NCBI RefSeq assembly: GCF_900109365.1
Contig: NZ_FNZR01000003.1
Coordinates: 186,001-250,000 of the forward strand
Length of the DNA stretch: 64,000 nucleotides
Reading direction: 5' to 3'
From: Parapedobacter koreensis
Lineage (GTDB): Bacteria > Bacteroidota > Bacteroidia > Sphingobacteriales > Sphingobacteriaceae
Shown here: piece by piece, positions 1 through 7,456 of the stretch
How the letters are laid out: the number at the start of each line of letters is the position of its first letter
Position numbering within the stretch: position 1 is the first letter of the stretch
Made by a program: the position numbers and the translations under genes
The notes under the pieces: generated by a model
Seen by the model: the letters and a program-made list of their open reading frames with translations, nothing else
Database searches by the model: none
Told to the model about the DNA's origin: nothing

Positions 1-346
1 TTTCAACCCGATGGACGCTGTCAAGTCCTAAGACCACTTGCAGCGGCGTGCTGAGGAAATTCAGTTTGTAGATGCCCAGGTTTTTTTCATAACTTTTCAG
101 TTCGGCCGATTGAATCTGCCCCAAGGGATAAAGCTGTTGGGCCATCACGGTTTGGAATGCCTGAAGTGAAAGCGATTGCTTAAATTTAGGACTGGTCAAC
201 GCATAGATGGAATCGGTTTCCTGCAAGTTGAAATGGTACTCTATTTTATTGAAAACAGCTTGGTTGATACGCTGCTCATTTTCTTCTTGGGCAATAACTG
301 AAAATACAGGCAATAATAAGATTAAGGCGCAGACAATTCTGTTCAT
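1..346 (-). CDS. Secreted protein, N-terminal part, probable serine hydrolase with DUF3887-like domain (runs off left edge)
   Basis: The frame is open from an ATG at 344-346 to the window edge and gives 115 residues. It begins with a clear signal peptide (basic start, LILLLPVF core, cleavage near VIAQ). The mature part has motifs such as SPKFKQ and LYPLGQI, which resemble the small DUF3887-type domain that precedes the beta-lactamase-like serine hydrolase domain in many Bacteroidetes proteins. The catalytic domain would lie outside the window, so the function is inferred from the N-terminus only. It follows the LytTR regulator gene on the same strand after 36 bases, so it is probably the last gene seen of that operon. 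It could instead be a stand-alone periplasmic protein. Confidence 0.6.
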   Translation of the reverse strand, partial: MNRIVCALILLLPVFSVIAQEENEQRINQAVFNKIEYHFNLQETDSIYALTSPKFKQSLSLQAFQTVMAQQLYPLGQIQSAELKSYEKNLGIYKLNFLSTPLQVVLGLDSVHRVE

Positions 347-382
347 GGTTCCAAACATTCGGCAAAATTACGTGAAACCAAA

Positions 383-1126
383 CTACATTCCTAATAATTG
401 TTTTAAGCGCGCATAGCCGGTTTTGCTCACATTGACGCTTTTGCCGTTGGATAGGACGGCGATATGGCCATCTTTTTCATGAGGTTCCAAGCGGGCAATG
501 TGGTCGACCTTGACGATGAAGGAGCGGTGGATGCGGACGAAGTGAAGCGGATCGAGTTGTTCTTCAAACGAAGCCATGGTTTTATTCTTCAGGAAGGTGC
601 CCTCATCGGTATGGATTTTTACATAATCATCATCCGCTTCCAGGCAAACGATGCTGCTTACCGGAATAATTTTAATTTTAGTGCCCGTTTTTACAACCAC
701 CCGTTCCAGCTTCCCCGATGTATGTGCCGCATTGTCCAGTAGCTTTCGTGTATTCTCTTTGCCGGTTTCTGCCTGCCGGGCATCAAGGAATTTGGTCATT
801 GCCTGATCAAACCTTGCTTTGGTGATGGGCTTTAGGAGGTAATCCACGGCGTGTTGTTCGAACGCGCGGATCGCATATTCATCAAAAGCCGTAGTGAAAA
901 TGACGGCGGGCTGCTTGTCAATGATTTCCAGCATCTCAAACCCATTGATTTTGGGCATTTGGATATCCAGAAACACGATATCCGGCTGATATTGCATAAT
1001 GGCTTTGGCACCTTCGAACCCATCGTTGCATTCCGCGACGACATCCACCTGCGGATAACTTTCGAGGTACTCCGCTACCATACTCCGTGCCAAAGGTTCA
1101 TCATCTACCAATACCGCCTTAATCAT
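383..1126 (-). CDS. LytTR family response regulator
   Basis: A 247-residue two-component regulator. The receiver domain covers about residues 1-120, with the acidic pair at D8-D9, the phospho-acceptor D54 in VFLDIQMP, and the conserved K98 in LLKPIT. A LytTR DNA-binding domain covers about 140-245, with the typical VCLEADDDYVKIHT and FVRIHRSFIV motifs. Its start overlaps the stop of the histidine kinase gene by 4 bases, so the two are translationally coupled. It should bind pairs of short direct repeats; a matching pair lies at 3200-3232, just upstream of the operon promoter, which suggests autoregulation (inference). Confidence 0.93.
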   Translation of the reverse strand: MIKAVLVDDEPLARSMVAEYLESYPQVDVVAECNDGFEGAKAIMQYQPDIVFLDIQMPKINGFEMLEIIDKQPAVIFTTAFDEYAIRAFEQHAVDYLLKPITKARFDQAMTKFLDARQAETGKENTRKLLDNAAHTSGKLERVVVKTGTKIKIIPVSSIVCLEADDDYVKIHTDEGTFLKNKTMASFEEQLDPLHFVRIHRSFIVKVDHIARLEPHEKDGHIAVLSNGKSVNVSKTGYARLKQLLGM

Positions 1127-2187
1127 AGTTGGGGAATCTTGATTATGCTGGTAAAGATATGTGTTGTTGCTTTAGTTTCCAACAAATCCGTACGCCCAAA
1201 TAACAAAAATAGGCGACGTTGTACCCCCCGGAGTCCAAAACCTGTTCCCCGTTTGATTTTGTTGCTCTGGCTGTCATAAGGGTTTTCAATTTGTATTTCC
1301 AGCAAGCGATCGCTGCACGTACAGGCAATGCTAATCGTCACTTTCTCCGTAGTGTCATACAGGCCGTATTTAATGGCATTTTCCACCAGCGGTTGCATGA
1401 TCATGGCGGGCAGGGTCATGGCCAGGCATTCCGTGTCGTAGTCGACCTGGGTCTCTAGGCGGTGGCCAAAGCGGACCTTCTCGATTTCCAAGTAGAGCTG
1501 CAGGTGTTCGAGCTCATCTTTTAATGCGATAAGTTGCTGATCATCCTTGCGCAATGTCCCCCTGAGAAAATCCGATAGCTGGAAGGTCATGTTTCTCGCC
1601 TCATCCGGCTTACGACCAATAAGGGCGATGATGGAATTTAAGCTGTTGAATAAGAAATGGGGTTGCAATTGCTGGCGTAGGTTGTACAATTCGGCTTCGC
1701 GGGCAAGCCGTTCGGCATCCGCTTTGCGTTGTTCGTTTTCTTTATACTCCTGTTGGATATTCCATAGAATATTGATGACAGCCATCCAGGCGATCAATAG
1801 CGCATGGATGAAAAAGCGTAACGGTAGGGAGACATCCAGGCGATCAAGGTAGGTCTTATCGTTCAAGACATATTGAAGGATCCATCGGTCCGCAGATATA
1901 CTGATAATGGCCAACACTAATCCCCACACCACGATGTAGAAGTATCCTTTTCTTCTCGGGGAGTAGTGATTTAATGCATTGGCAATGACATAACAGCATA
2001 ATGTAATGATGGTGGCGCTGACCAAACTATCATTCAAAGCAAGGTTAAAATCTACGTCAAACCACCATAGCAATGCGGTTTGGATAAGCGCATAAGCTAC
2101 CCAGATAATAAAACAGCTGATATTTATTAGCCTTTGCTTGGATGCAGTATACGGTGTAGCACTCACTACGTTTGTGTTTGTTGGCAT
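1123..2187 (-). CDS. LytS-type sensor histidine kinase
   Basis: A 354-residue membrane kinase. Four hydrophobic segments at about 20-40, 55-73, 83-97 and 124-143 are followed by a coiled linker and the His_kinase domain with phospho-acceptor H177 in QPHFLFNSLN. An N-box (VENAIKYGL) and a glycine-rich GTGFGLRGVQRRL segment form the ATP-binding part. No separate extracellular sensor domain is visible, so it probably senses through its membrane segments or a partner, which could be the LiaF-like protein encoded 27 bases upstream. It shares a 4-base overlap with the LytTR regulator gene. This arrangement resembles the LiaF-LiaS-LiaR envelope-stress systems in logic, although the kinase family differs. 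Confidence 0.93.
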   Translation of the reverse strand: MPTNTNVVSATPYTASKQRLINISCFIIWVAYALIQTALLWWFDVDFNLALNDSLVSATIITLCCYVIANALNHYSPRRKGYFYIVVWGLVLAIISISADRWILQYVLNDKTYLDRLDVSLPLRFFIHALLIAWMAVINILWNIQQEYKENEQRKADAERLAREAELYNLRQQLQPHFLFNSLNSIIALIGRKPDEARNMTFQLSDFLRGTLRKDDQQLIALKDELEHLQLYLEIEKVRFGHRLETQVDYDTECLAMTLPAMIMQPLVENAIKYGLYDTTEKVTISIACTCSDRLLEIQIENPYDSQSNKIKRGTGFGLRGVQRRLFLLFGRTDLLETKATTHIFTSIIKIPQL

Positions 2188-2214
2188 TCGTAAATTTGTG
2201 GTCTCGCTCTTTGA

Positions 2215-3084
2215 TTAGATATTTTTAATGGTGATTCCTCCAAATATCGAAGTTCCCTTGATGTACACAACCTTTTGCTCATCGTAGGGGATACCTTGCG
2301 TAAATCTTCTATCGTCTACTTCGCCAAACACAGACACCACCTCGGATTGGATTTTCCAATGAGAAGGCACAATGATTTTGGTGCCCGCAAATAGCTGAAA
2401 GACGTCGATGACAATCGGGTGGTGTATATCAGCTTGGATAAGATTGATGTCCGTACCGCCGAAAATATTGACAAGCTCGCCGCCCTGAAAGCGCTTGGAA
2501 ATTATTGTTTTCTTAACCTCGCTGAAAATGGTGGTCGATTTCAGGTAATCATCGCCGGATGGCGGGCCTTGGTGAATATCCGCTGCCTCGGTTTCATTAA
2601 ATGCGGCAGCCCCGCTGGAGGCAGGGCTATCCGTTTCGTCCGCTACGCGTTTGTTCCATTCATAAGGCTCATTCGCGTTCGGCGATTTCGTGTAGAATCT
2701 GCTGCCGCCGCTTGGTCCCCGCGTAGGCGATCCAGACTTTCCCCGTCCAAACAACAACCATAAGCCAATGCCAATAATGATCATGGGCCATATGAACGGG
2801 CCGATATTGAAATCAAACATCCGTTTGAGCAACATGAAGCCGCCAAAGCAGATGAAAAACAGCGATGCGGGGTTTCGGAAATTGGAATTGCCGCCAATGA
2901 TCAAGCCTATAGCGATGAATATGACGGGCCACAGGTTGTGCCAGCTGAATAACCAAGATGGGAAAATCCAGTCTAACCCCAGTTTTCCGGCAAGTAACGT
3001 TGCACCGATTCCCAAGATGATAATCCCCGCCCACATTCTTCCTGAATTGGTGTTATTACGTGTCGGATAATGCTGCTTATTCAT
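2215..3084 (-). CDS. LiaF-like/DUF5668 membrane protein
   Basis: A 289-residue protein. The N-terminal part has four closely packed hydrophobic segments (about 17-34, 49-65, 73-88, 94-113), as in the DUF5668/LiaF transmembrane region. A polar Ser/Gly/Pro-rich linker at about 115-180 leads to a C-terminal beta-rich domain with repeated VNIFGGT, QLFAGTKI and VVSVFGEV motifs, the signature of the LiaF C-terminal (cell-wall-active antibiotic response) domain. It is the first gene of the operon with the kinase and LytTR regulator. In Firmicutes LiaF holds the kinase off; a similar role here is inference. Confidence 0.85.
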   Translation of the reverse strand: MNKQHYPTRNNTNSGRMWAGIIILGIGATLLAGKLGLDWIFPSWLFSWHNLWPVIFIAIGLIIGGNSNFRNPASLFFICFGGFMLLKRMFDFNIGPFIWPMIIIGIGLWLLFGRGKSGSPTRGPSGGSRFYTKSPNANEPYEWNKRVADETDSPASSGAAAFNETEAADIHQGPPSGDDYLKSTTIFSEVKKTIISKRFQGGELVNIFGGTDINLIQADIHHPIVIDVFQLFAGTKIIVPSHWKIQSEVVSVFGEVDDRRFTQGIPYDEQKVVYIKGTSIFGGITIKNI

Positions 3085-3139
3085 AACGTGTTATTAAAAT
3101 CTTTATTTATATGACTCAACATGTTTTCAAACAATAATC

Positions 3140-3170
3140 CAAAGGTATATCGAATAAACGCCTTATGCAA
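3140..3170 (-). promoter_or_regulatory. Promoter of the LiaF-like/kinase/LytTR operon
   Basis: On the minus strand there is a perfect TACCTTTG (-7 element, plus positions 3140-3147) preceded after 20 bases by TTGC (plus 3167-3170), fitting the Bacteroidetes primary sigma consensus. It lies 56 bases upstream of the ATG at 3084. Confidence 0.65.
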
Positions 3171-3199
3171 CAAGGATTAGGCAATGGTCATTTTTTTTT

Positions 3200-3232
3200 C
3201 GGTGAATGACCGTTTTATTCCGGTAAATGCCG
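3200..3232. promoter_or_regulatory. Candidate LytTR binding site: direct repeat with 21-nt period
   Basis: CGGTGAATGACC starts at 3200 and CGGTAAATGCCG starts at 3221, exactly 21 bases (two helical turns) apart and 30-60 bases upstream of the promoter at 3140-3170. Two near 9-bp direct repeats with this spacing are the known form of LytTR operators, and the operon encodes a LytTR regulator. The stretch also contains GGTCATT (3186-3192) inverted against AATGACC (3205-3211). Confidence 0.45.
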
Positions 3233-3300
3233 ATACCTTTTGCTACATCGGCAGTATATTTCCAGCGGAAAAAAATATTTTTTACAATTTATGGCAAACA

Positions 3301-3333
3301 TTTGTATTAATCGACTAAATTCTTTTATATTTA
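3301..3333 (+). promoter_or_regulatory. Promoter of the DUF3276/PUR gene
   Basis: TTTG at 3301-3304 and TATATTTA at 3326-3333 with a 21-base spacer, near the Bacteroidetes consensus (last base of the -7 differs). It sits 36 bases upstream of the ATG at 3370. Confidence 0.5.
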
Positions 3334-3369
3334 TCCCGATTCTGAGAATAAAAAATTAAAAGCTTAACA

Positions 3370-3708
3370 ATGGGAGATTTTGACAACAAAGAGCGTGAAG
3401 AGGTTTTTTCAAAAAAGGTAAGGGCTGGTAAGCGGACTTATTTTTTCGATGTAAAGGCGACCCGTTCGAACGACTATTATATTACCGTTACTGAAAGTAA
3501 GAAGCGGTTTGAGGACGGTGTGTTTATCAAGCATAAGATTTTCTTATATAAAGAGGATTTTGAGAAATTTGCAGAAGGGTTGAATGAAGTGGTTGATTAT
3601 ATCAAAGCTCATCAAGACGTCGTTGAAAAGCGTTATGAACCAGGGTTTGAAAATAATGGTGTGGGAATAACTGAAGATGCGGAATCGAAAGACGATTTTT
3701 CGTTTTAA
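3370..3708 (+). CDS. DUF3276/PUR-domain nucleic-acid-binding protein
   Basis: A 112-residue cytoplasmic protein of the DUF3276 family, which has a PUR-alpha-like fold and binds single-stranded DNA/RNA. Family motifs seen: the N-terminal KVRAGKRTYFFDVK strand, the DYYITVTESKKRF segment and the KHKIFLYKEDFEKFAEGL helix; the tail after about residue 80 is acidic and polar. Such genes are nearly universal and single-copy in Bacteroidetes, which supports the assignment of the organism. It stands alone, with its own promoter at 3301-3333 and an intrinsic terminator at 3741-3767. Confidence 0.9.
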   Translation: MGDFDNKEREEVFSKKVRAGKRTYFFDVKATRSNDYYITVTESKKRFEDGVFIKHKIFLYKEDFEKFAEGLNEVVDYIKAHQDVVEKRYEPGFENNGVGITEDAESKDDFSF

Positions 3709-3740
3709 CTAACCAACCGGAAGATAAATAGATCATAGGA

Positions 3741-3767
3741 AGCCTTGCGTCTGCAGGGCTTTTTTTA
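3741..3767 (+). terminator. Intrinsic terminator after the PUR gene
   Basis: AGCCTTGC pairs with GCAGGGCT (one G-T pair) around a short loop and is followed by seven T. It ends 31 bases before the stop codon of the convergent LuxE-like gene. Confidence 0.75.
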
Positions 3768-3797
3768 TTGCCGGATAGGCAAGTGCCGTATGACAGT

Positions 3798-4796
3798 TCA
3801 TTCAGACAACAGAAGGTTGCAGCCTCGGATGTCGCTGTTGTCAAAACGTCCCAATACTTCAAAATTGCCATTTGGCTGTACCTTTCCAAGGTCTTGTGTG
3901 GCAATAAACGCACACGAATAAACGTTTGCCAAGTCAATGACATTAATGGCTCCCGTTAGCCCTGCTGGAACGGTACCAAAAGGGTCTTCGGTATCCCTGA
4001 TAATGATGTTCATCCAAGGCGGGCAACTAAACAAGCCATGTCCCGTCGAATAGGCCTGTGACAAAAGTTCGGTCATGCCATATTCTGAATGGACGCACGG
4101 TATATTAAATCCCGCACGTAGTTTTTCGTGCACCTCTTCACGAATCATTTCTTGCTTCCTTCCCTTCATGCCTCCGGTCTCCATGACAATCAGCTCTGGA
4201 AAATCTACCTGATAAGTTTCTACAAAATCCAGTAGTGCAAAGGTGACGCCGATGAGTAGTGTTTTTGTGCCGCTTGCCTTCAGCTCGTTTAACGCATGGA
4301 ACAGCTCTTCGTGGTCATAAAGGAAATATCCACTTAGTGGATGTTTGCTTTCACGGATCAGATCATCCACCATGTAGATAAGCGAAGATCCTTCACGCTC
4401 GGCGTAGGAGGGAAGGAGCGCCAGTATTGCCAAATCCCTGGGATTGCCATAGCGTTGCATAAATGCCTGCCGGAAGCTCCGTTCATAAACCGATACATCA
4501 GCTACATAGTGCTTGCTTTGTACACTCCCCGTCGTACCCGAGCTGCTGAAGACAATTTGCGGATCCAGGGCTATTGACATGATTTTGTGCTGCTTAAAAA
4601 ACTCAATGGGTAGGAAAGGGATGTCTTCTACGCGGTGTATTGCTTCGTGTTTTTGCTTGATGAGTGTCAGGTATTCGCGATACACCGCACAATGCTGTGC
4701 CTGGAAAGCGAATACCGTTAAGCAGGTTTCCTCGAAATCCCGGGGACTCCCTATGGCGAAAATATCATCCAGGGGAAGGGTCTTTGCTGTATCCAT
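3798..4796 (-). CDS. LuxE-like acyl-protein synthetase
   Basis: A 332-residue soluble protein of the acyl-protein synthetase/LuxE family, distant relatives of the ANL adenylating enzymes. An AMP-binding-type loop FSSSGTTGSVQSKH lies at about 83-96, a METGGMKGR motif near 205, a SEYGMTEL motif near 237, and a C-terminal LGRFDNSDIRGCN segment. LuxE activates fatty acids and transfers them to a cysteine; the substrate here is unknown. It directly follows fabG (25 bases) on the same strand and probably shares its promoter, so a role in attaching or recycling an acyl chain is likely (inference). There are no luciferase or LuxC genes nearby, so bioluminescence is not implied. Confidence 0.8.
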   Translation of the reverse strand: MDTAKTLPLDDIFAIGSPRDFEETCLTVFAFQAQHCAVYREYLTLIKQKHEAIHRVEDIPFLPIEFFKQHKIMSIALDPQIVFSSSGTTGSVQSKHYVADVSVYERSFRQAFMQRYGNPRDLAILALLPSYAEREGSSLIYMVDDLIRESKHPLSGYFLYDHEELFHALNELKASGTKTLLIGVTFALLDFVETYQVDFPELIVMETGGMKGRKQEMIREEVHEKLRAGFNIPCVHSEYGMTELLSQAYSTGHGLFSCPPWMNIIIRDTEDPFGTVPAGLTGAINVIDLANVYSCAFIATQDLGKVQPNGNFEVLGRFDNSDIRGCNLLLSE

Positions 4797-4821
4797 CTCA
4801 ACAAAGATAACGTTTTATCGG

Positions 4822-5565
4822 CTATAACATCCCGCCACATACCGACAACACTTGTCCATTGACGTAGGAGGCCAGATCCGAGGCAAGGAATAAACAAGCA
4901 TTGGCCACATCTTCCGTCTCTCCCGCCCGTTTCAGTGGGATGTTTTGTTCCCAGCCTTCCACGACTTTAGGATCCAACACGTCCGTCATTTCGGTACGGA
5001 TAAATCCGGGGGTGATGACGTTGGTACGTATATTCCGTGATCCCAATTCTTTCGCGATCGACTTGGAAAAACCAATAATACCAGCTTTGGAAGCCGCATA
5101 GTTGGCCTGCCCGGCATTACCCTGTACGCCTACGACAGAGCTCATGTTGATAAACACACCTTTTCGGCTTTTCATCATGATCTTGCTGGCCGCTTTCGTG
5201 ACGTTGAAGACCGATTTTAGGTTGACATCGATCACGTCATCCCATTGTTCCTCGGTCATTCGCAACAAGAGGCCATCTTTGGTAATCCCCGCATTGTTGA
5301 CCACGATATCAAGCGTGCCGAAATCCGATATGATGTCGTTGATAAGTTTTTCGGCTTCGTCAAATTTGGAGGCATCCGAACGATATCCTTTTATCCTAGT
5401 ACCACTTGCCTGTAACTCCTTTTCCAATGCTTCTCCCTTTTCGATGGAAGACAGGTAAGTGAATGCTACGTTTGCCCCCTGTTCGGCAAATTTTTCGGCT
5501 ATCTTCTTGCCAATTCCTTTGGATGCCCCGGTGACCAAAGCGGTTTTTCCTTCAAGTAACTTCAT
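4822..5565 (-). CDS. fabG: 3-oxoacyl-ACP reductase (FabG)
   Basis: A 247-residue short-chain dehydrogenase that reduces 3-oxoacyl-ACP with NADPH in fatty-acid elongation. Seen in order: the TGASKGIG nucleotide loop (12-19), NNAG (90-93), N115, catalytic S142/S143, Y156 and K160 in the YAASK motif, and the C-terminal DLASYVNGQVLSVCGGM stretch typical of FabG. Length is standard. It heads a two-gene unit with the LuxE-like gene. Many SDRs look alike, but the match to FabG over the whole length is good. Confidence 0.92.
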   Translation of the reverse strand: MKLLEGKTALVTGASKGIGKKIAEKFAEQGANVAFTYLSSIEKGEALEKELQASGTRIKGYRSDASKFDEAEKLINDIISDFGTLDIVVNNAGITKDGLLLRMTEEQWDDVIDVNLKSVFNVTKAASKIMMKSRKGVFINMSSVVGVQGNAGQANYAASKAGIIGFSKSIAKELGSRNIRTNVITPGFIRTEMTDVLDPKVVEGWEQNIPLKRAGETEDVANACLFLASDLASYVNGQVLSVCGGML

Positions 5566-5602
5566 CGTGTATTGTTTCTATGCCTATTTTAAGGTTAGGC
5601 TG

Positions 5603-5610
5603 CAAACATA
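5603..5610 (-). promoter_or_regulatory. -7 element for fabG-luxE-like unit
   Basis: TATGTTTG on the minus strand, a perfect TAnnTTTG, about 38 bases upstream of the fabG ATG. A TTCG about 20 bases upstream may be a weak -33. Confidence 0.5.
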
Positions 5611-5766
5611 GCTAAAATGCACGGTATTCGCGAACCCGCCGGAATAAAAACTGCGGTGGTTAATGACAGTAAATACCTACGTCAGGTTAAATTGTTGTAA
5701 TAATTGAACGATAATGTTGCCAACATACAAATAATTTGCGTCCTTAGTAGGTAACAACAACAAACG

Positions 5767-6579
5767 ATGAACGACGAGTTTTTTAAGCAGCTTTATCATA
5801 AGCAGCAGGAGATAGCCGATGTGCCGCCCAACGGCACCATTGCGGCATGGGCGCTTGACCTGCTGGACTTGTTATTCCCCGAGCGGCAGACGCATCCCGA
5901 TCGTACCCTTGCGCAGATCGAAGAACAGTTTGCCCATTCCGAACACGTATTGCTCAATATTCTTAATCGAACTAAAGCGTGTGAAGATTGCAACAATGGG
6001 TTGATTGCCAAGGAGTTTTATAATAGGATGCCTGAATTGCGCCGGATGATGTATTCCGATGCTTCGGCTATTTATGAAGGTGATCCTGCCGCGACCAGTG
6101 AATTTGAAGTTATTCGCACCTATCCGGGGTTTTTGGCTATTGCGTTATACCGGTTTGCACATCGATTGATGACCTTGGAGGTACCGCTGTTGCCACGGAT
6201 ACTTACCGAGCATGGCCATTCGAAAACCGGTATCGATATCCACCCTGCTGCCGTCATCGGTGCGTATTTTTGTATAGACCACGGTACGGGCGTAGTCGTC
6301 GGCGAGACAGCAGTGATTGGCAGCCACGTAAAAATCTACCAAGGGGTTACATTAGGTGCGATGAGCGTAGAGAAGCTATTGGCCAATACAAAAAGGCACC
6401 CTACCATCGAAGATCACGTGATTATCTATGCCGGGGCAACCATTTTGGGGGGCGATACAGTCATTGGCCATGATAGCGTCATCGGTGGCAACGTGTGGTT
6501 GACCTCCAGCATTCCACCCTATTCTACGGTGTACCATCAGCCGACGGTGAAAATTGTGGATTCAAAAGCAACACATTGA
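5767..6579 (+). CDS. cysE: Serine O-acetyltransferase
   Basis: A 270-residue enzyme that acetylates L-serine to O-acetylserine, the first step of cysteine synthesis. The N-terminal half is helical; the C-terminal half (about 155-262) is a left-handed beta-helix with hexapeptide repeats (DIHPAAVIGAYFCIDHGTG, VVGETAVIG, VKIYQGVTLGA). The H and D residues of the DIHP and DHGTG motifs are the family's catalytic ones. It ends 4 bases before the start of the cysteine synthase gene, so the two form an operon and their products probably act as the cysteine synthase complex. Its length and N-terminal region fit the EpsC-like long form common in Bacteroidetes. Confidence 0.93.
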   Translation: MNDEFFKQLYHKQQEIADVPPNGTIAAWALDLLDLLFPERQTHPDRTLAQIEEQFAHSEHVLLNILNRTKACEDCNNGLIAKEFYNRMPELRRMMYSDASAIYEGDPAATSEFEVIRTYPGFLAIALYRFAHRLMTLEVPLLPRILTEHGHSKTGIDIHPAAVIGAYFCIDHGTGVVVGETAVIGSHVKIYQGVTLGAMSVEKLLANTKRHPTIEDHVIIYAGATILGGDTVIGHDSVIGGNVWLTSSIPPYSTVYHQPTVKIVDSKATH

Positions 6580-6583
6580 ATTT

Positions 6584-7456
6584 ATGCGGACATTAATCGA
6601 TTGTGTGGGAAATACACCCTTAGTGGAAATCAATCAGCTAAACCCTAATCCCAAAGTGAAGCTATACGCCAAATTGGAAGGCAATAATCCGGGTGGAAGC
6701 GTAAAGGACAGGGCTGCGCTCAATATGATCCGTAGCGCGATGGAGCGTGGAGATGTCAAGCCGGGTATGCGCTTAATTGAGGCAACCAGCGGCAATACGG
6801 GTATTGCATTGGCCATGATTGCACGCATATATGGTTTGGATATTGAACTGGTCATGCCCGCAAGCTCCACGAGGGAGCGTACGCTTACCATGGAGGCATT
6901 CGGTGCAAAAGTCACGCTATTGGAATCCATTGAAGTTTGCCGGGATTATGCGGAGGAAAAAGGCAAGCAGGGCGATTACTTCATTCTCAATCAATTTGCT
7001 AATCCGGATAATTACTTGGCTCATTACAAAACAACCGGACCCGAGATTTGGCGAGATACAGCCGGGCAAATTACCCATTTTGTCAGCGCCATGGGCACCA
7101 CAGGCAGTATCATGGGCAATTCGATGTTTTTAAAGGAGCAAAATCCCGCTGTACAAGTAATTGGATGCCAGCCCACGGAAGAATCATCCATCCCAGGCAT
7201 ACGTAGATGGCCTACGGAATATTTACCCAAAATTTATGATCCGCAACGGGTAGATCGCGTACTGGATGTATCCCAATCCGAAGCGACTGAAATGACCCGG
7301 AGACTGGCTAAAGAGGAAGGCTTATTTGTAGGCATGAGTACCGGAGGCGCCATGGCTTGTGCGGCACGCTTGGCGCAAGAACTGGATGAGGGGCTCATCG
7401 TATTCATAGCCTGCGATAGGGGCGATCGCTACCTGTCGAGTGATTTGTTTGGTTAA
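6584..7456 (+). CDS. cysM: Cysteine synthase (PLP-dependent O-acetylserine sulfhydrylase)
   Basis: A 290-residue fold-type II PLP enzyme making cysteine from O-acetylserine and sulfide. The PLP lysine is K41 in NNPGGSVKDRAA; the phosphate/substrate loops TSGNTG (about 70) and GTTGS (about 174) are intact. I chose the ATG at 6584: an upstream in-frame TTG at 6554 would overlap cysE and adds residues without family similarity. The length and the PEYLPKIYDP-like region fit CysM (type B). Its stop codon overlaps the stop codon of the convergent tex gene, leaving no room for a terminator. Confidence 0.92.
   Translation: MRTLIDCVGNTPLVEINQLNPNPKVKLYAKLEGNNPGGSVKDRAALNMIRSAMERGDVKPGMRLIEATSGNTGIALAMIARIYGLDIELVMPASSTRERTLTMEAFGAKVTLLESIEVCRDYAEEKGKQGDYFILNQFANPDNYLAHYKTTGPEIWRDTAGQITHFVSAMGTTGSIMGNSMFLKEQNPAVQVIGCQPTEESSIPGIRRWPTEYLPKIYDPQRVDRVLDVSQSEATEMTRRLAKEEGLFVGMSTGGAMACAARLAQELDEGLIVFIACDRGDRYLSSDLFG

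Noticed and set aside
851-1279. A 142-residue plus-strand frame over the first LytTR/kinase pair
   Set aside because: The minus-strand genes have full receiver and kinase motifs, and this frame crosses both.
6554-6583. Earlier TTG start for cysteine synthase
   Set aside because: It overlaps the end of cysE and adds ten residues with no match to the family; the ATG at 6584 is right after the cysE stop.
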